From Paenibacillus sp. LHD-117 (GTDB lineage: Bacteria; Bacillota; Bacilli; Paenibacillales; Paenibacillaceae), in contig NZ_JAVFVT010000043.1 of assembly GCF_030929555.1 (NCBI RefSeq), positions 1-64,000 of the forward strand: a stretch of DNA of 64,000 nucleotides. The letters are read 5' to 3'. The first letter of the stretch is position 1. Each line of letters starts with the position of its first letter. Under the pieces are notes generated by a model. It saw nothing but the letters and a program-made list of their open reading frames with translations. It was not told the DNA's origin and made no database searches. A program made the translations under genes and the position numbers. This document shows positions 1 through 9,300 of this stretch, in pieces.

Positions 1-93
1 TGTCTGCTAATACCGCGATTAGACGGGCATTTGCTACAACACCCCACCCATAACTGGTTGTAGTTTCCTGATCGCCCTATTCGAGTTGCTTGA

Positions 94-333
94 TATTATG
101 GGCTTTCGAAATTTAGGTTCATCTGGGGCATACTAGCAGATGGCAATGGCAAAGAACTAAATAACAGTAGCACCGTTAACTATGTCAGTCTTTCACTAGG
201 TCTTATCTCACTACCGGGGATTTTTATTCAATTAATTAACATCATTGAGCTAAATAAAGAGAAACGGTTCGTTGCTACAACGCCTTGTCCAAAATGCAAA
301 CATAAAGTCGATATCATTTTAAAAGAGGGGTAG
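94..333 (+). pseudogene. 3' remnant of a small membrane/zinc-ribbon protein
   Basis: An open frame of about 79 codons runs from just after a TGA at 91-93 to TAG at 331. It contains no ATG, GTG or TTG, so it cannot start on its own and is probably the tail of a broken gene. The translation has a hydrophobic stretch (GLISLPGIFIQLINII) followed by a half zinc ribbon (CPKCKHKVDIIL) near the C-terminus. The parent family was not recognised. It is AT-richer than the downstream kinase gene. Confidence 0.35.
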
Positions 334-344
334 TCCGTTTGTCC

Positions 345-581
345 TTCATATAGAACTCTGTCACGAACCCCGCCTTTCAGCGGAAGCCCCGGTGCCCAGG
401 CAATCGGCTCGGCCATGATCGCCAACATCCGGTCGAGCTCCTCGGGGCTGCCGAGCTCCGCACCGACTTCGTCATGCACATGGGGCACGGTTTGATAGCT
501 TGCTGCGTCCAGGCGCATTAGCGATACCGCCAAGCAATCCCGCGCGATCGTCTGGACGCGAACCAGCAGCGACTTGATGTT
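345..581 (-). pseudogene. Remnant of phage/prophage family A DNA polymerase (C-terminal end)
   Basis: Read on the minus strand, about 79 codons resemble the C-terminal end of phage-encoded family A DNA polymerases. Visible motifs are QTIARDCLAVSLMRLDAA, HVHDEVGAE (the conserved HDE motif of family A polymerases, motif C), and then EPIAWAPGLPLKGG, which matches the PIPWAPGLPLRADGY-type ending typical of these enzymes. The usual VM before HVHDEV is replaced by VP. Nothing upstream encodes the fingers or palm motifs, and the open frame simply runs into the neighbouring debris. It is a decayed relic of a prophage or integrated element. The family resemblance is from memory. Confidence 0.6.
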
Positions 582-597
582 AAAAGCAAAGATATAG

Positions 598-640
598 AAC
601 TCAAGTTGATCGGTTGATCATTACTTGAGTTTTTTATATG
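598..640 (+). terminator. Rho-independent terminator in the debris region
   Basis: A 9-bp perfect stem AACTCAAGT (598-606) and ACTTGAGTT (623-631) is followed directly by a T run and TATAT. Oriented for plus-strand transcripts, it separates the debris at 1-590 from the surface-protein regulon. Confidence 0.65.
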
Positions 641-749
641 TTGTAGATTTTTGGAGATAGTCGTGGTATAACTGGGTCAAAATCTATGTTTCTGGTAATA
701 GGATCGGTTTCTCGTGGCAGGCTGTCAATCTTTCAGTGATAATGGCATT

Positions 750-781
750 GTGAGTATTTTGGGAGCGAAAGATGTTATGCT
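750..781 (+). promoter_or_regulatory. Promoter box A, copy 1 of 5 (sensor kinase gene)
   Basis: GTGAGTATTTTGGGAG (750-765), then exactly 10 bases ending in TGT, then TATGCT (776-781), 30 bases before the TTG start at 812. The same arrangement recurs at 3972, 6281, 11605 and 15364. TATGCT with the upstream TGN looks like an extended -10. The 16-bp box lies over the -35 position, where no normal -35 is seen, suggesting an activator-dependent promoter. Confidence 0.7.
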
Positions 782-811
782 GGCGAAAACGGGAAGGCGG
801 GAGGAACCGCA

Positions 812-3800
812 TTGAAAAGCTTTGATTTACGAAAAGGAGTGCGTTTCGGCTCACGGGCGTTAGGCTTAACGCTAATTCCGCTTATTTCGATTCTTCTGCT
901 GACAGGGATCTACGATTATATGCTACCGAACCGATCGGCCTCGGAGGCCAGGCATGGCGTTCTGGATCTAAGCGGATGGGATTTCGGCAAGATGGGGTTT
1001 GTCAATCTCGACGGAGAGTGGACGTTCTACCCGAACCATCTGCTGTCGCCGGATGATTTCCGCAGTGGCGGAGAAGGCGGTACCCGGACCATCATCGCCA
1101 GCATTCCGAACGCCTGGTTCGGAGGAAATCCGCCGGACGAGGCGAGCCGGACGCCGTACGGCACGTACCGGCTGACAGTCAAGCTGCAGGAAAGCGGCGG
1201 CAGCTACGGCATCCGGGTGAACAACATTAACAGAGCACACCGGTTGTACGTAAACGGCATTCAGACCGGGAACGGGGGGAACCCGTCCGACAATCCACAG
1301 GAATACAGAGCGGAAAACAAGCCTTATACGACATTCTTCCGTGCGGAAGGCCGGGAATTGGATGTCGTACTGCAGGTGGCCAGCGACAACCCCGCGGGCA
1401 TAGGGGGCTTCGAGGATTTACAGCTCGGGTCGCAGGCGGACATGCTCCGCAAGGATGAACTCTTTTTCGCTTTCGAGTTTTTCGGTCTGTTCATTCTGCT
1501 ACTGTTCGGCGGGTACCACTTGAGCATCTATGTCATGAGGCTGAAGGACAAAGCCTATCTATACAGCGGTCTTTATTATCTGACCTTCCTGACTTTCATT
1601 GCGTTCGACGGAGATAACCTACTGCTCAAACTTGCGCCGGGATTTTCCTATGAATGGGCTGATAAGCTCTATTTGATCGGCGGGTTATCGAATATCGCGG
1701 TGCTGGGTATTTTCCTTCATCATTTGGACCGCAAGCTGCTGTCCCGTAAGCTGCTGCAAGCGCTCGTCGCGCCGCTCGCCGTCTATCTCGCGGCTGTCGC
1801 GGCGCTTCCATACGAGATGTATTCCGCCGCCGGCAATATGCCTTGGAACTATGCGCTGCTGCTGGTCGCGTTCTACCTGTACCGGGCCGTGCGGTTATAT
1901 GCGAAGCAGGACGGCCAGCTGGACCGCAAGGAAACCGCGTTGCTCTGCGGCGTGCTTGTGTCCATCGTGTCGATATTGCTGGTCGGGTTCTTCTATTCCA
2001 TCGGATGGGTGGATACGGACCTTGGGCGGCGGATCGCGTTCCTTGTGGCGATCGCGTTCATGAACACGCTGCTCGCATTCCGTCTCACCCGCGCCACGGA
2101 CCGGACGGAGCAACTGACGGAGCAATTGATCCTGCGGGATAAGCTGAAGGATGAATTCCTGGCCAATACGTCGCACGAGCTGAAAACGCCTCTGCATGGC
2201 ATCCAGAATATGGCCTCCTACTTGCTCGACGGGAAGGCGGGCGCGCTTACGGACAAACAGCGAAGAGAGCTGTCTCTCATCCAGGACACGTCGACGAAGC
2301 TGTCCGCGCTTGTGAACGACCTTGTAGACGTTGTCAGGTTGAAGCAGGGGGACCTGCGGCTTCAGGAATCGGTCCTGGACCTGCGGGTCGCCGCGCAGAC
2401 GGCGTTCCAGGTGCTGGAGTTCGAGCTGGCGGGTAAGGATGTGCGATGGGAGAACCGCATTGTGCCGGCCACGTTCGTCCGTGCGGACGAAAATCGGGTG
2501 CGTCAGGTGCTGTACAATCTGATCCATAACGCGATTAAGCATACGAAAAAAGGATGGATCGCGGTCGGCGCGACCGTCTCGGACGGTCAGGTAACCCTTT
2601 GGCTCGAGGATACGGGGATCGGGATTCCGAAGGAAAGCCATGAAGCGGTCTTCGGTTATTTCGAGCAAGCGGAACACGCGCCGCAAGATGGGTACACGGG
2701 AATGGGGCTTGGACTGTACATCAGCCGCCAATTGGTGGAACGGATGGGCGGCCGAATTCGCGTGGAGCGTTCCGAGCCGGGGCAAGGCACGCGGATGGTG
2801 TTCACCCTCCCGGCAGCAGATCCGGGCACCAGGACATCCGCAGAAGGTTATGTTGCCGCTGCTTCGGAACGGATACGCACGGAATATCTGATAGAGCTCG
2901 ATATCGTCGATCAGACGCGGGAGTACACCGTGCTCGTTGTCGACGACGAGGCGTCCAACATCCGTATCCTGCTCAACCTGCTTGGAGACGAATATAACGT
3001 GCTGACGGCTTTTTCCGCGAAGGAGGCGCTCCGCAAGCTGGAAGATCATCCTCGGATCGATCTGATGATCCTGGACGTCATGATGCCGGAAATGTCGGGC
3101 ATCGATCTATGCCGGACCGTCAGGGAAACGCGCTCAGTGCTGGAGCTGCCCGTTCTGTTCGCGACGGTGAAGGATTCCCTGCACGATATCGAGCTTTGCT
3201 TCCGGGCAGGGGGGAACGACTTCATCGCCAAGCCGTTCGATCCGAAGACGCTCGCCGCAAGGGTTCGGACGTTATTGTCGATGAAAACCTCGATGGACTT
3301 GGCCGTCAAGAACGAAATGGCATTCCTGCAAGCGCAGATCAAACCGCATTTTCTGTACAACGCTTTCAGCAGCATCGTCTCTTTTTGCTATACAGACGGG
3401 GAAAAGGCCGCTTATTTGCTGTCCATGCTGAGCCGCTATTTGCGAATCGTGTTTGAACGTGATCAAAAGGCGTTGTTCGTGCCTCTAAGCGTGGAGCTTG
3501 ATCTTATTAAAGCTTACGTGGAAATCGAAAAAGCCCGATTCGGCGAGCGGCTGGCGTACAAGCTGCAGATGGATCCGGGACTCGAAACGAGCGTCATTCC
3601 TTCACTTATTCTCCAGCCGTTCGTCGAAAACGCGATCCGGCACGGCCTGTTCGAAAAAGAAGGCAACGGAACGGTAATGTTGACCATCTCGGACGGCGAT
3701 GGTTATATCCGATTCGATATTGGCGATGACGGCGTCGGCATGGCGGATGATCTGCTCTACCGCCTAAGTGCGGGAGAACGTCCGGAAGGCGCCGGCATCG

Positions 3801-3934
3801 GGGTGACGAACGTCCGCAGGCGGCTGGCATCTATCCCGGGCGCGAGCGTGACGGTCGATTCGGCATTGGAGCGGGGGACGAAGGTGACTGTCTATTTGCC
3901 GAAGCAGGGTGCGTCGGCATCGAACGCGGTTTAG
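812..3934 (+). CDS. Hybrid sensor with two kinase modules (7TM-DISM, HisKA/HATPase, receiver, LytS-type kinase)
   Basis: A membrane sensor of 1040 aa. In order: an N-terminal membrane segment (about 15-35); an extracellular region (about 50-210) like the 7TMR-DISM sensory domain; a block of seven or so membrane helices (about 220-425); HisKA with H455 in SHELKTP; a HATPase with N573 and G boxes DTGIGIP and GMGLGL; a receiver with D755 in LDVMMPEMSG; then a second, LytS/YesM-type kinase with H846 in QIKPHFLYNAF, N940 in FVENAIRHG and DDGVGM. Start is TTG at 812 behind GGCGGGAGG. Promoter box A lies just upstream. It probably phosphorylates the regulator at 4906, which shares the locus (inference). 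Having both a HisKA and a LytS module in one chain is unusual. Confidence 0.85.
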   Translation: MKSFDLRKGVRFGSRALGLTLIPLISILLLTGIYDYMLPNRSASEARHGVLDLSGWDFGKMGFVNLDGEWTFYPNHLLSPDDFRSGGEGGTRTIIASIPNAWFGGNPPDEASRTPYGTYRLTVKLQESGGSYGIRVNNINRAHRLYVNGIQTGNGGNPSDNPQEYRAENKPYTTFFRAEGRELDVVLQVASDNPAGIGGFEDLQLGSQADMLRKDELFFAFEFFGLFILLLFGGYHLSIYVMRLKDKAYLYSGLYYLTFLTFIAFDGDNLLLKLAPGFSYEWADKLYLIGGLSNIAVLGIFLHHLDRKLLSRKLLQALVAPLAVYLAAVAALPYEMYSAAGNMPWNYALLLVAFYLYRAVRLYAKQDGQLDRKETALLCGVLVSIVSILLVGFFYSIGWVDTDLGRRIAFLVAIAFMNTLLAFRLTRATDRTEQLTEQLILRDKLKDEFLANTSHELKTPLHGIQNMASYLLDGKAGALTDKQRRELSLIQDTSTKLSALVNDLVDVVRLKQGDLRLQESVLDLRVAAQTAFQVLEFELAGKDVRWENRIVPATFVRADENRVRQVLYNLIHNAIKHTKKGWIAVGATVSDGQVTLWLEDTGIGIPKESHEAVFGYFEQAEHAPQDGYTGMGLGLYISRQLVERMGGRIRVERSEPGQGTRMVFTLPAADPGTRTSAEGYVAAASERIRTEYLIELDIVDQTREYTVLVVDDEASNIRILLNLLGDEYNVLTAFSAKEALRKLEDHPRIDLMILDVMMPEMSGIDLCRTVRETRSVLELPVLFATVKDSLHDIELCFRAGGNDFIAKPFDPKTLAARVRTLLSMKTSMDLAVKNEMAFLQAQIKPHFLYNAFSSIVSFCYTDGEKAAYLLSMLSRYLRIVFERDQKALFVPLSVELDLIKAYVEIEKARFGERLAYKLQMDPGLETSVIPSLILQPFVENAIRHGLFEKEGNGTVMLTISDGDGYIRFDIGDDGVGMADDLLYRLSAGERPEGAGIGVTNVRRRLASIPGASVTVDSALERGTKVTVYLPKQGASASNAV

Positions 3935-3970
3935 ACGGACGGCGAACGCAAGAAAGCGAATGTCCGTTCT
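3935..3970 (+). terminator. Weak hairpin after the hybrid kinase gene
   Basis: ACGGAC (3935-3940) pairs with GTCCGT (3962-3967), but the loop is long and no clear T run follows. It may be a weak terminator. Transcription restarts at promoter box 2 at 3972. Confidence 0.3.
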
Positions 3971-3971
3971 T

Positions 3972-4003
3972 GTGAGGATTTTGGGAGCAGGCTATGCTAT
4001 CTT
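3972..4003 (+). promoter_or_regulatory. Promoter box A, copy 2 of 5 (hydrolase/regulator operon)
   Basis: GTGAGGATTTTGGGAG (3972-3987), 10 bases ending in TGC, then TATCTT (3998-4003). Same geometry as copy 1. It precedes the operon of the alpha/beta hydrolase (4047) and the response regulator (4906). Confidence 0.7.
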
Positions 4004-4046
4004 TCGTAAAATAGGTATTATCGTATAGTTGCGAGGGGGACTTGTT

Positions 4047-4886
4047 TTGACTGTTACGGAAGGAACTTTTTATGGGGTGAACGGCGTTGAATTGTTTTAC
4101 AGGAAAGTCCTTGCATCAAGGGAAGCGGCTAGAGGGACGGTCATTGCCGTACATGGACACGGCGATCACAGCGGCGGCCTGCAGAACCTGATTGAAAGAT
4201 TGGCGGAGAGCGGGTATCACGTCTATGCCCACGATTTGCGGGGACATGGCAAAAGCCCGGGGATCCGGGGGTTTATCCGCAAATGGGAGGAGTATCGGGG
4301 AGATCTGCATGCGTTCAGGGAGTTGGTCGTTTCAGAGACAGCCGGGCTGCCCGTTTATGTGATCGGACATAGTATGGGCGGACTCATTAGCGCGGATTAT
4401 TCGTTATTTCATGGTCATGGGATTTCGGGGCTCGCGTTGATTGCGCCTGCCATTTCCTATGAAATGACCGTCTATGAAAAATGTCTCATCTCTCTCATGG
4501 GGAAACTGAAACCCGATCTGACCGTTCATAAAGCCGGGAGCCCGGATTTATTGACGCAAGATCCCGAGATCCGATCCCGGCTGGCGTCCGATCCGTTGCG
4601 GCACGACACGGTAACGCCGGGTTTGGGCCTCGGCATGATGCAAGCCGTATCCCGGGTCATGAAACAGGTAAAGTCCATGCAGCTCCCACTGCTGCTGCAA
4701 TACGGACTTGGCGACGAGATTACTCCCCCCGCGAAGCTGCGGGAATTTTACCACTCGGTCGGTACAGGGGATAAACAAAATTACGAATACGACGCCATGC
4801 GTCACCGCCTGTTCGACGATTTTGGGCGGGAGCGTTTCTTCGCGGATATGCTGAACTGGATGGATCGGCATTCGGCGGCAAACTGA
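4047..4886 (+). CDS. Alpha/beta hydrolase, monoacylglycerol lipase/lysophospholipase type
   Basis: A 279-aa hydrolase of the serine aminopeptidase S33 / Hydrolase_4 group. It shows the oxyanion-loop motif AVHGHGDHSGG, the nucleophile elbow GHSMGG, a late acid in YGLGDEITPP and a C-terminal His in MRHRLFDD, so the triad looks complete. No signal peptide or membrane segment is seen, so it is probably cytoplasmic and acts on short esters or lysolipids (family knowledge; substrate unknown). TTG at 4047 is chosen because GAGGGGGA ends 6 bases upstream; an in-frame TTG at 4029 has no ribosome site. The response regulator starts 19 bases after the stop, so the two are probably co-transcribed from box 2. 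Confidence 0.8.
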   Translation: MTVTEGTFYGVNGVELFYRKVLASREAARGTVIAVHGHGDHSGGLQNLIERLAESGYHVYAHDLRGHGKSPGIRGFIRKWEEYRGDLHAFRELVVSETAGLPVYVIGHSMGGLISADYSLFHGHGISGLALIAPAISYEMTVYEKCLISLMGKLKPDLTVHKAGSPDLLTQDPEIRSRLASDPLRHDTVTPGLGLGMMQAVSRVMKQVKSMQLPLLLQYGLGDEITPPAKLREFYHSVGTGDKQNYEYDAMRHRLFDDFGRERFFADMLNWMDRHSAAN

Positions 4887-4905
4887 AGCCAGAGGAGGAG
4901 AAAGC

Positions 4906-6075
4906 ATGCTTCGCGTGATCATTGTGGAAGACGAGAAGCCAACTCTGGATCTGATGGAGAGGCTCGTCGGACGGCATCCGCTGCTTGAGGTCGCTGGAGC
5001 GTTCACGAGTCCGCTCGATGCGCTGGAGCGGTATCCGCAGCTGAAGCCCGACGCCGTCTTTCTTGACGTAGAGATGCCGAAGATGGGCGGTATTGAGCTG
5101 GCGGACAAGTTTAGGGCGATCGACGAAGAGTTTCAGGTCGTGTTCACGACGGCTTATCCCGGCTACGCGGTCGATGCGTTCCGCGTAAGCGCGGTCGATT
5201 ATTTGCTCAAGCCGGTTACGTCGGACGAGCTGGAGAGGGTCGTGGCCCGACTCTCGAAGAACCATTCGCTGCGCTCCGCCCTGCGGCCTTCGTCAGCCGC
5301 CGAGGAACCGCCCGTCCGCTGCTTTGGCACGTTCGAGACGAGGAAGGCGGACGGAAGCCTGATCGGCTGGCCGACCCGGAAGACGGAAGAGCTGTTCGCC
5401 TATCTACTCGCTAATCCGAACCGGCTGGCGGGCAAGTGGCAGCTGGCTGATCTCCTTTGGACGGAGATGGAGGAGGACCGCGCCCTCCACAACGTTCACA
5501 ATGCGGTCTACCGGCTGAAAAAGGCGTTAAAGGAAGCGGGACTGCCGGTGGATTTGACTCACAGCAACGAAGGATACCTGTTCAGCATCTCCCCTTCCTT
5601 CACGGATTTGGAAAGCTTCCGGGACTTTATGAGCCGGACGTCCGCGATCGACGAACGGAACGCGGCGGAGGGCGAGAAGCTGTTCCGGTTCTGCCGCGGA
5701 GCCTTGTTCGGGAGCAAGGACTACGTATGGAGCTCGGGACTTGCGGCCGAAGTGTCGGCGCAGCAGTCCTCGCTTGCCCGTATGCTGGCGGCCTATTACC
5801 GCGGAATCGCGGAATATGCAGCCGCGAAGGAGACGCTTCGTTCCTATTTGTCCGATTCACCGCTAGATGAGGAGATGAACGCGGAGCTTCTCGGACTGTA
5901 CGCGGAAAGCGGTGAAGCGGTTTCGTTCCGGAACCATTACGAGCAATACGCCAAGCGGCTGAAGGCCGAGCTCGGCATTGAGCCGGCGGAATCGATTCGT
6001 GAGCTGGCGGCTCGGTTATCCATATGTAGGCCAAGCGGAAGTTGTGCCAACGCCAGACACCAAACCGACGATTAA
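4906..6075 (+). CDS. Response regulator with SARP-type wHTH and BTAD domain; 3' end recombined
   Basis: A 389-aa cytoplasmic regulator. A CheY-like receiver covers about 1-120, with D54 in FLDVEMP and K102 in LLKPV. An OmpR/SARP-type winged helix (about 140-230, including RKTEELFAYLLAN and NVHNAVYRLKKAL) follows, then a bacterial transcriptional activation domain (about 240-370, ending AELGIEPAESIRELAARL). SARP-type proteins activate transcription from direct repeats overlapping -35. It is the obvious candidate to bind the five promoter boxes and to take phosphate from the 812 kinase (inference). RBS AGAGGAGGAG precedes ATG 4906. The last 18 or so residues (after LAARLS) do not look like BTAD and overlap an SLH fragment in another frame, so the original 3' end was replaced by recombination. 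Confidence 0.85.
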   Translation: MLRVIIVEDEKPTLDLMERLVGRHPLLEVAGAFTSPLDALERYPQLKPDAVFLDVEMPKMGGIELADKFRAIDEEFQVVFTTAYPGYAVDAFRVSAVDYLLKPVTSDELERVVARLSKNHSLRSALRPSSAAEEPPVRCFGTFETRKADGSLIGWPTRKTEELFAYLLANPNRLAGKWQLADLLWTEMEEDRALHNVHNAVYRLKKALKEAGLPVDLTHSNEGYLFSISPSFTDLESFRDFMSRTSAIDERNAAEGEKLFRFCRGALFGSKDYVWSSGLAAEVSAQQSSLARMLAAYYRGIAEYAAAKETLRSYLSDSPLDEEMNAELLGLYAESGEAVSFRNHYEQYAKRLKAELGIEPAESIRELAARLSICRPSGSCANARHQTDD

Positions 6076-6216
6076 GTTTAGAGATATCTCTGGACACTGG
6101 GCAGTAGCTAACATCCAGCAAGCGGTAAGCATTGGAATCGTCAGCGGTTATCCGGATGGAACATTCAAACCAGATAAAACCGTGACGCGTGCGGAGTTTG
6201 TTGTGAGTCGATGATA
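6015..6216 (+). pseudogene. SLH-domain remnant fused onto the end of the regulator gene
   Basis: In the frame one base off the regulator, the sequence encodes a linker rich in T and P and one good SLH motif: FRDISGHWAVANIQQAVSIG then GYPDGTFKPDKTVTRAEFVV, followed by SR and a stop at 6215. The SLH module lacks its remaining repeats and has no start or signal peptide. It is the 5'-truncated, 3'-truncated leftover of an SLH protein like those at 6362 and 11705, joined by deletion or recombination. Confidence 0.7.
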
Positions 6217-6231
6217 TCGGGTTTGCTCAAA

Positions 6232-6259
6232 GGGACTCTGAAGCGGAGTCTCTTTTTTT
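6232..6259 (+). terminator. Terminator after the regulator/SLH remnant
   Basis: GGGACTC (6232-6238) pairs with GAGTCTC (6246-6252) with one G-T pair and a 7-base loop, followed by T7. It ends the 4047-6075 operon. Confidence 0.75.
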
Positions 6260-6280
6260 CATGCCGGTTGTCGTCGTCTT

Positions 6281-6312
6281 GTGAGAATTTTGGGAGAATC
6301 GTCTGGTACCCT
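6281..6312 (+). promoter_or_regulatory. Promoter box A, copy 3 of 5 (first SLH protein)
   Basis: GTGAGAATTTTGGGAG (6281-6296), 10 bases ending in TGG, then TACCCT (6307-6312), 49 bases before ATG 6362. Same geometry as the other four copies. Confidence 0.7.
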
Positions 6313-6361
6313 ATCGTCAATAGATCGAATCTGTTGATTTCTATTGATTAGAGGTGCTTTG

Positions 6362-9300
6362 ATGAAGCAGCATTATATTGGGTTCGGGATAACAATGCGG
6401 AGGCGGGTCTCGGCATGGCTATTGCTGCCCGCCATCGTCTTATCGGTGCTGTCCGGTCCGGCGATGACGGCAAGCTCGGCAGCGCCGACATGGACGACGG
6501 ATGTGCCGTTCGAACCCCCTGCCGACGTCACGTCGCTGGTCGCGGCGAACGGAAAGCTGTACGCGGGTTCTCCTGGTAGCGGCTTGTGGGTATACGGCGA
6601 CGGCATGTGGGGGCACTTTAGCTCGCCAGGGAACGTGCGTACCCTTGAATACGCCAATGGAACCTTATACGCGGGCTCTTCCGGCAGTCAATCCGTCTGG
6701 TCGATGGGCAAGAGCGGGGAATTGATTCCATCCAGCGAGGTATACGGGTTCGTGGCTGATCTCGAGTACATAGACGGCATTCTCTATGCCGCGAACCACT
6801 CTTCTGGCGTCAAGCAGATGGACAACAGCGGCGAATGGTCGGCGACGAGCGGTAATTTAGGACGGGTAACAGCGCTGGCGAACGCGAACGGTACGCTGTA
6901 CGCCGGAAGCGATAAAAGCGTGTGGAAGTACGATAAGACGGATGGAACATGGACGAACGTGTTCGTTCCACCTGATTCGTTAGTCTCTGTGACGGACTTC
7001 GCTTATGCGAACGGGACCTTGCATGTGGTCACGAATGAAAGGAGTCAAGCGATTTGGTCCATGGACGCAAGCGGTAATTTTTCGCAAACGGGCGTTTCGC
7101 TTGGTTATGTGAACAGCTTGAGTGTTGTGGAAGGCACAGTCTATGCGCTGTCCAAATACGACGGCGTTTGGAAAACGGATGAGAACGGCACATGGTCGAA
7201 AATCGATGGATCGCCTAACAACGTAACCGCGTTGGCGCCCCTGAACGGCATGCTGGTGGCTATGGTTTCGGATGTCGGCAGCAACGGGATGTGGACTTAC
7301 AGCGGCGGGACTTGGACACATATACCGGGAACGCCGGGATACATCAAGGAACTCGAAGTTTTGAACGGAACGCTGTATTCGTGGGCGGGCAGCGGATTTT
7401 GGTCTAATCGCAACGGAGAATGGACGGAGATCGTTACCTCGATGAGCACCGTGTTCGATTTGATCCAGGCCAACGGCACGCTCTACGCGGGGACAAGATC
7501 GATGGCGGCATCCGATGTCAACGAGGTATGGACGTTCGAAACCGGCAATTGGGCACGAATGCCGGGCTCGCCGGATAACGTTATATCATTGGCGTACGTG
7601 AACGGTACGTTGTACGCGGCTACGAACTTGAAAGTGTACGCTTTCCTTAACGAAACTTGGTCGGAGACGACGGGGACGATGCCTACGGGTAGTATCCGAG
7701 TATTGGCCGAAACGGACGGAATGCTGTACGGAGCGACCTCTCAGGATATATGGACGTACGGCGAAGGCGGCTGGACGCTCGTTCCAGGCTCGCCTGCCGG
7801 CGTGAATCACTTCGTCAACCTGAATGGTGCTCTGTATGTAGAGAGCTCTTCCGGGATACAAGTCTATAAAGACGGCATCTGGACGCCGCTGAGCGGCTCG
7901 CCGAGCGTCGTTTACTCCATGTTCGGGCTAAACGGCACGCTTTATGTCGGGGCGTACGACGGCGTATGGACCAACCGGAACGGCATGTGGAAAAAGCTTG
8001 ACGGCAGCCCGTATTTTGCAAATGACTTCGCCTATCTGAATGGCACGTTGTTCGCGGGAGGAAGCGGGATTAGCCGAATCGCGATCGGTTCGTATGCGGA
8101 TTTGAGCGGTTTGACGATTAGCGAAGGATCGCTGTCATTTGATGCAGACAACACGAACTATACGGTCAATGTCGCTTACCCTATTGCAAGCGTGGATATT
8201 ACGCCGACGCTCGCGGACGGCGCGACGACGATGACGGTGAACGGGAATCCGGATACGAGCGGGCATGCGGTTACGGTGCCGCTAGTTGTAGGGGATAATG
8301 TGATCCCGATCGTCGTCAAGGGCCAGGATGGGGTCACGACGAAAACCTACACTGTGAACGTTACGCGGGCTGCGGCCAGTACGAGCGACCACATGTTGGA
8401 TGTGGCCGTCAACGTGGCGGCCGGCAAAATCACGGGCACGACCTCCGGCATGGAATACAGCCTAGATTCTACGGATGGAACGGACGGGAATTGGAGCACC
8501 GCAAGCGATGGGGAGACGTTGGGCATCGCCTTTGCTGCCGGTAACGTCTATGTTCGAGAAGCTTCGGATCATACGAATGTCCGCTCGGTCGCGGTCATCG
8601 CTCCGCCGGCGGCTGCGCCGAATCTCGAATACGACGATACGGCGGACACGATAACGGGGTTGACGGACGCTTACGAATACAGCTTGGACGGCGGATCGAC
8701 ATGGATGGCCGGTTCGACGCCGCCGGATTTGTCCGGCACGAAAACGATCCGGGTGAGGACGGCCGCGACGGCCGCCGCGCTGCCGAGCGAAGTGCAGATG
8801 ATCGTTTTCACGCCGACCGCCGATGTTGCCGTCGTGTCGACGGTTGAGATCTCGGGGCCGACGCCGATCAACTTGCAGAGCGGTCATTCGGGGACGGAAA
8901 CGTATACGGTTACGGTTAAAGATCAAAACGGTGCGGTATTGACGGGTGAACAGGTAACGTGGAGCTTGCAGAGTGCGGTTGACGGCGTCAGCGTGGATGC
9001 GGATTCAGGGGAGGTTACGGTCACCGATTCGGCGGCCGACAAGAGCATGTTCACACTAGTGGCGACTTCGAAGACCGATCCGACGAAAAAAGGGATGCTT
9101 GAGGTCACGATATCAAGGTTTACCTTGGACAGCGTGATCAGTCCGGAGACGGCTCCCTTCGACAAGAACGCATCGGCGCAGGCGAACGTCATAGCAACGA
9201 TGACGCTGAACGGTAATACGCTTCAGAAGATCTCGAATGGCGGTACGCCGTTGATTTCGGGTTCCGACTACACCGTTACCGGCGACACGGTGACAATCAA

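Noticed and set aside
1895-3049. 384-codon minus-strand frame
   Set aside because: Antisense to the hybrid kinase, whose motifs are all intact on the plus strand; a high-GC shadow frame.
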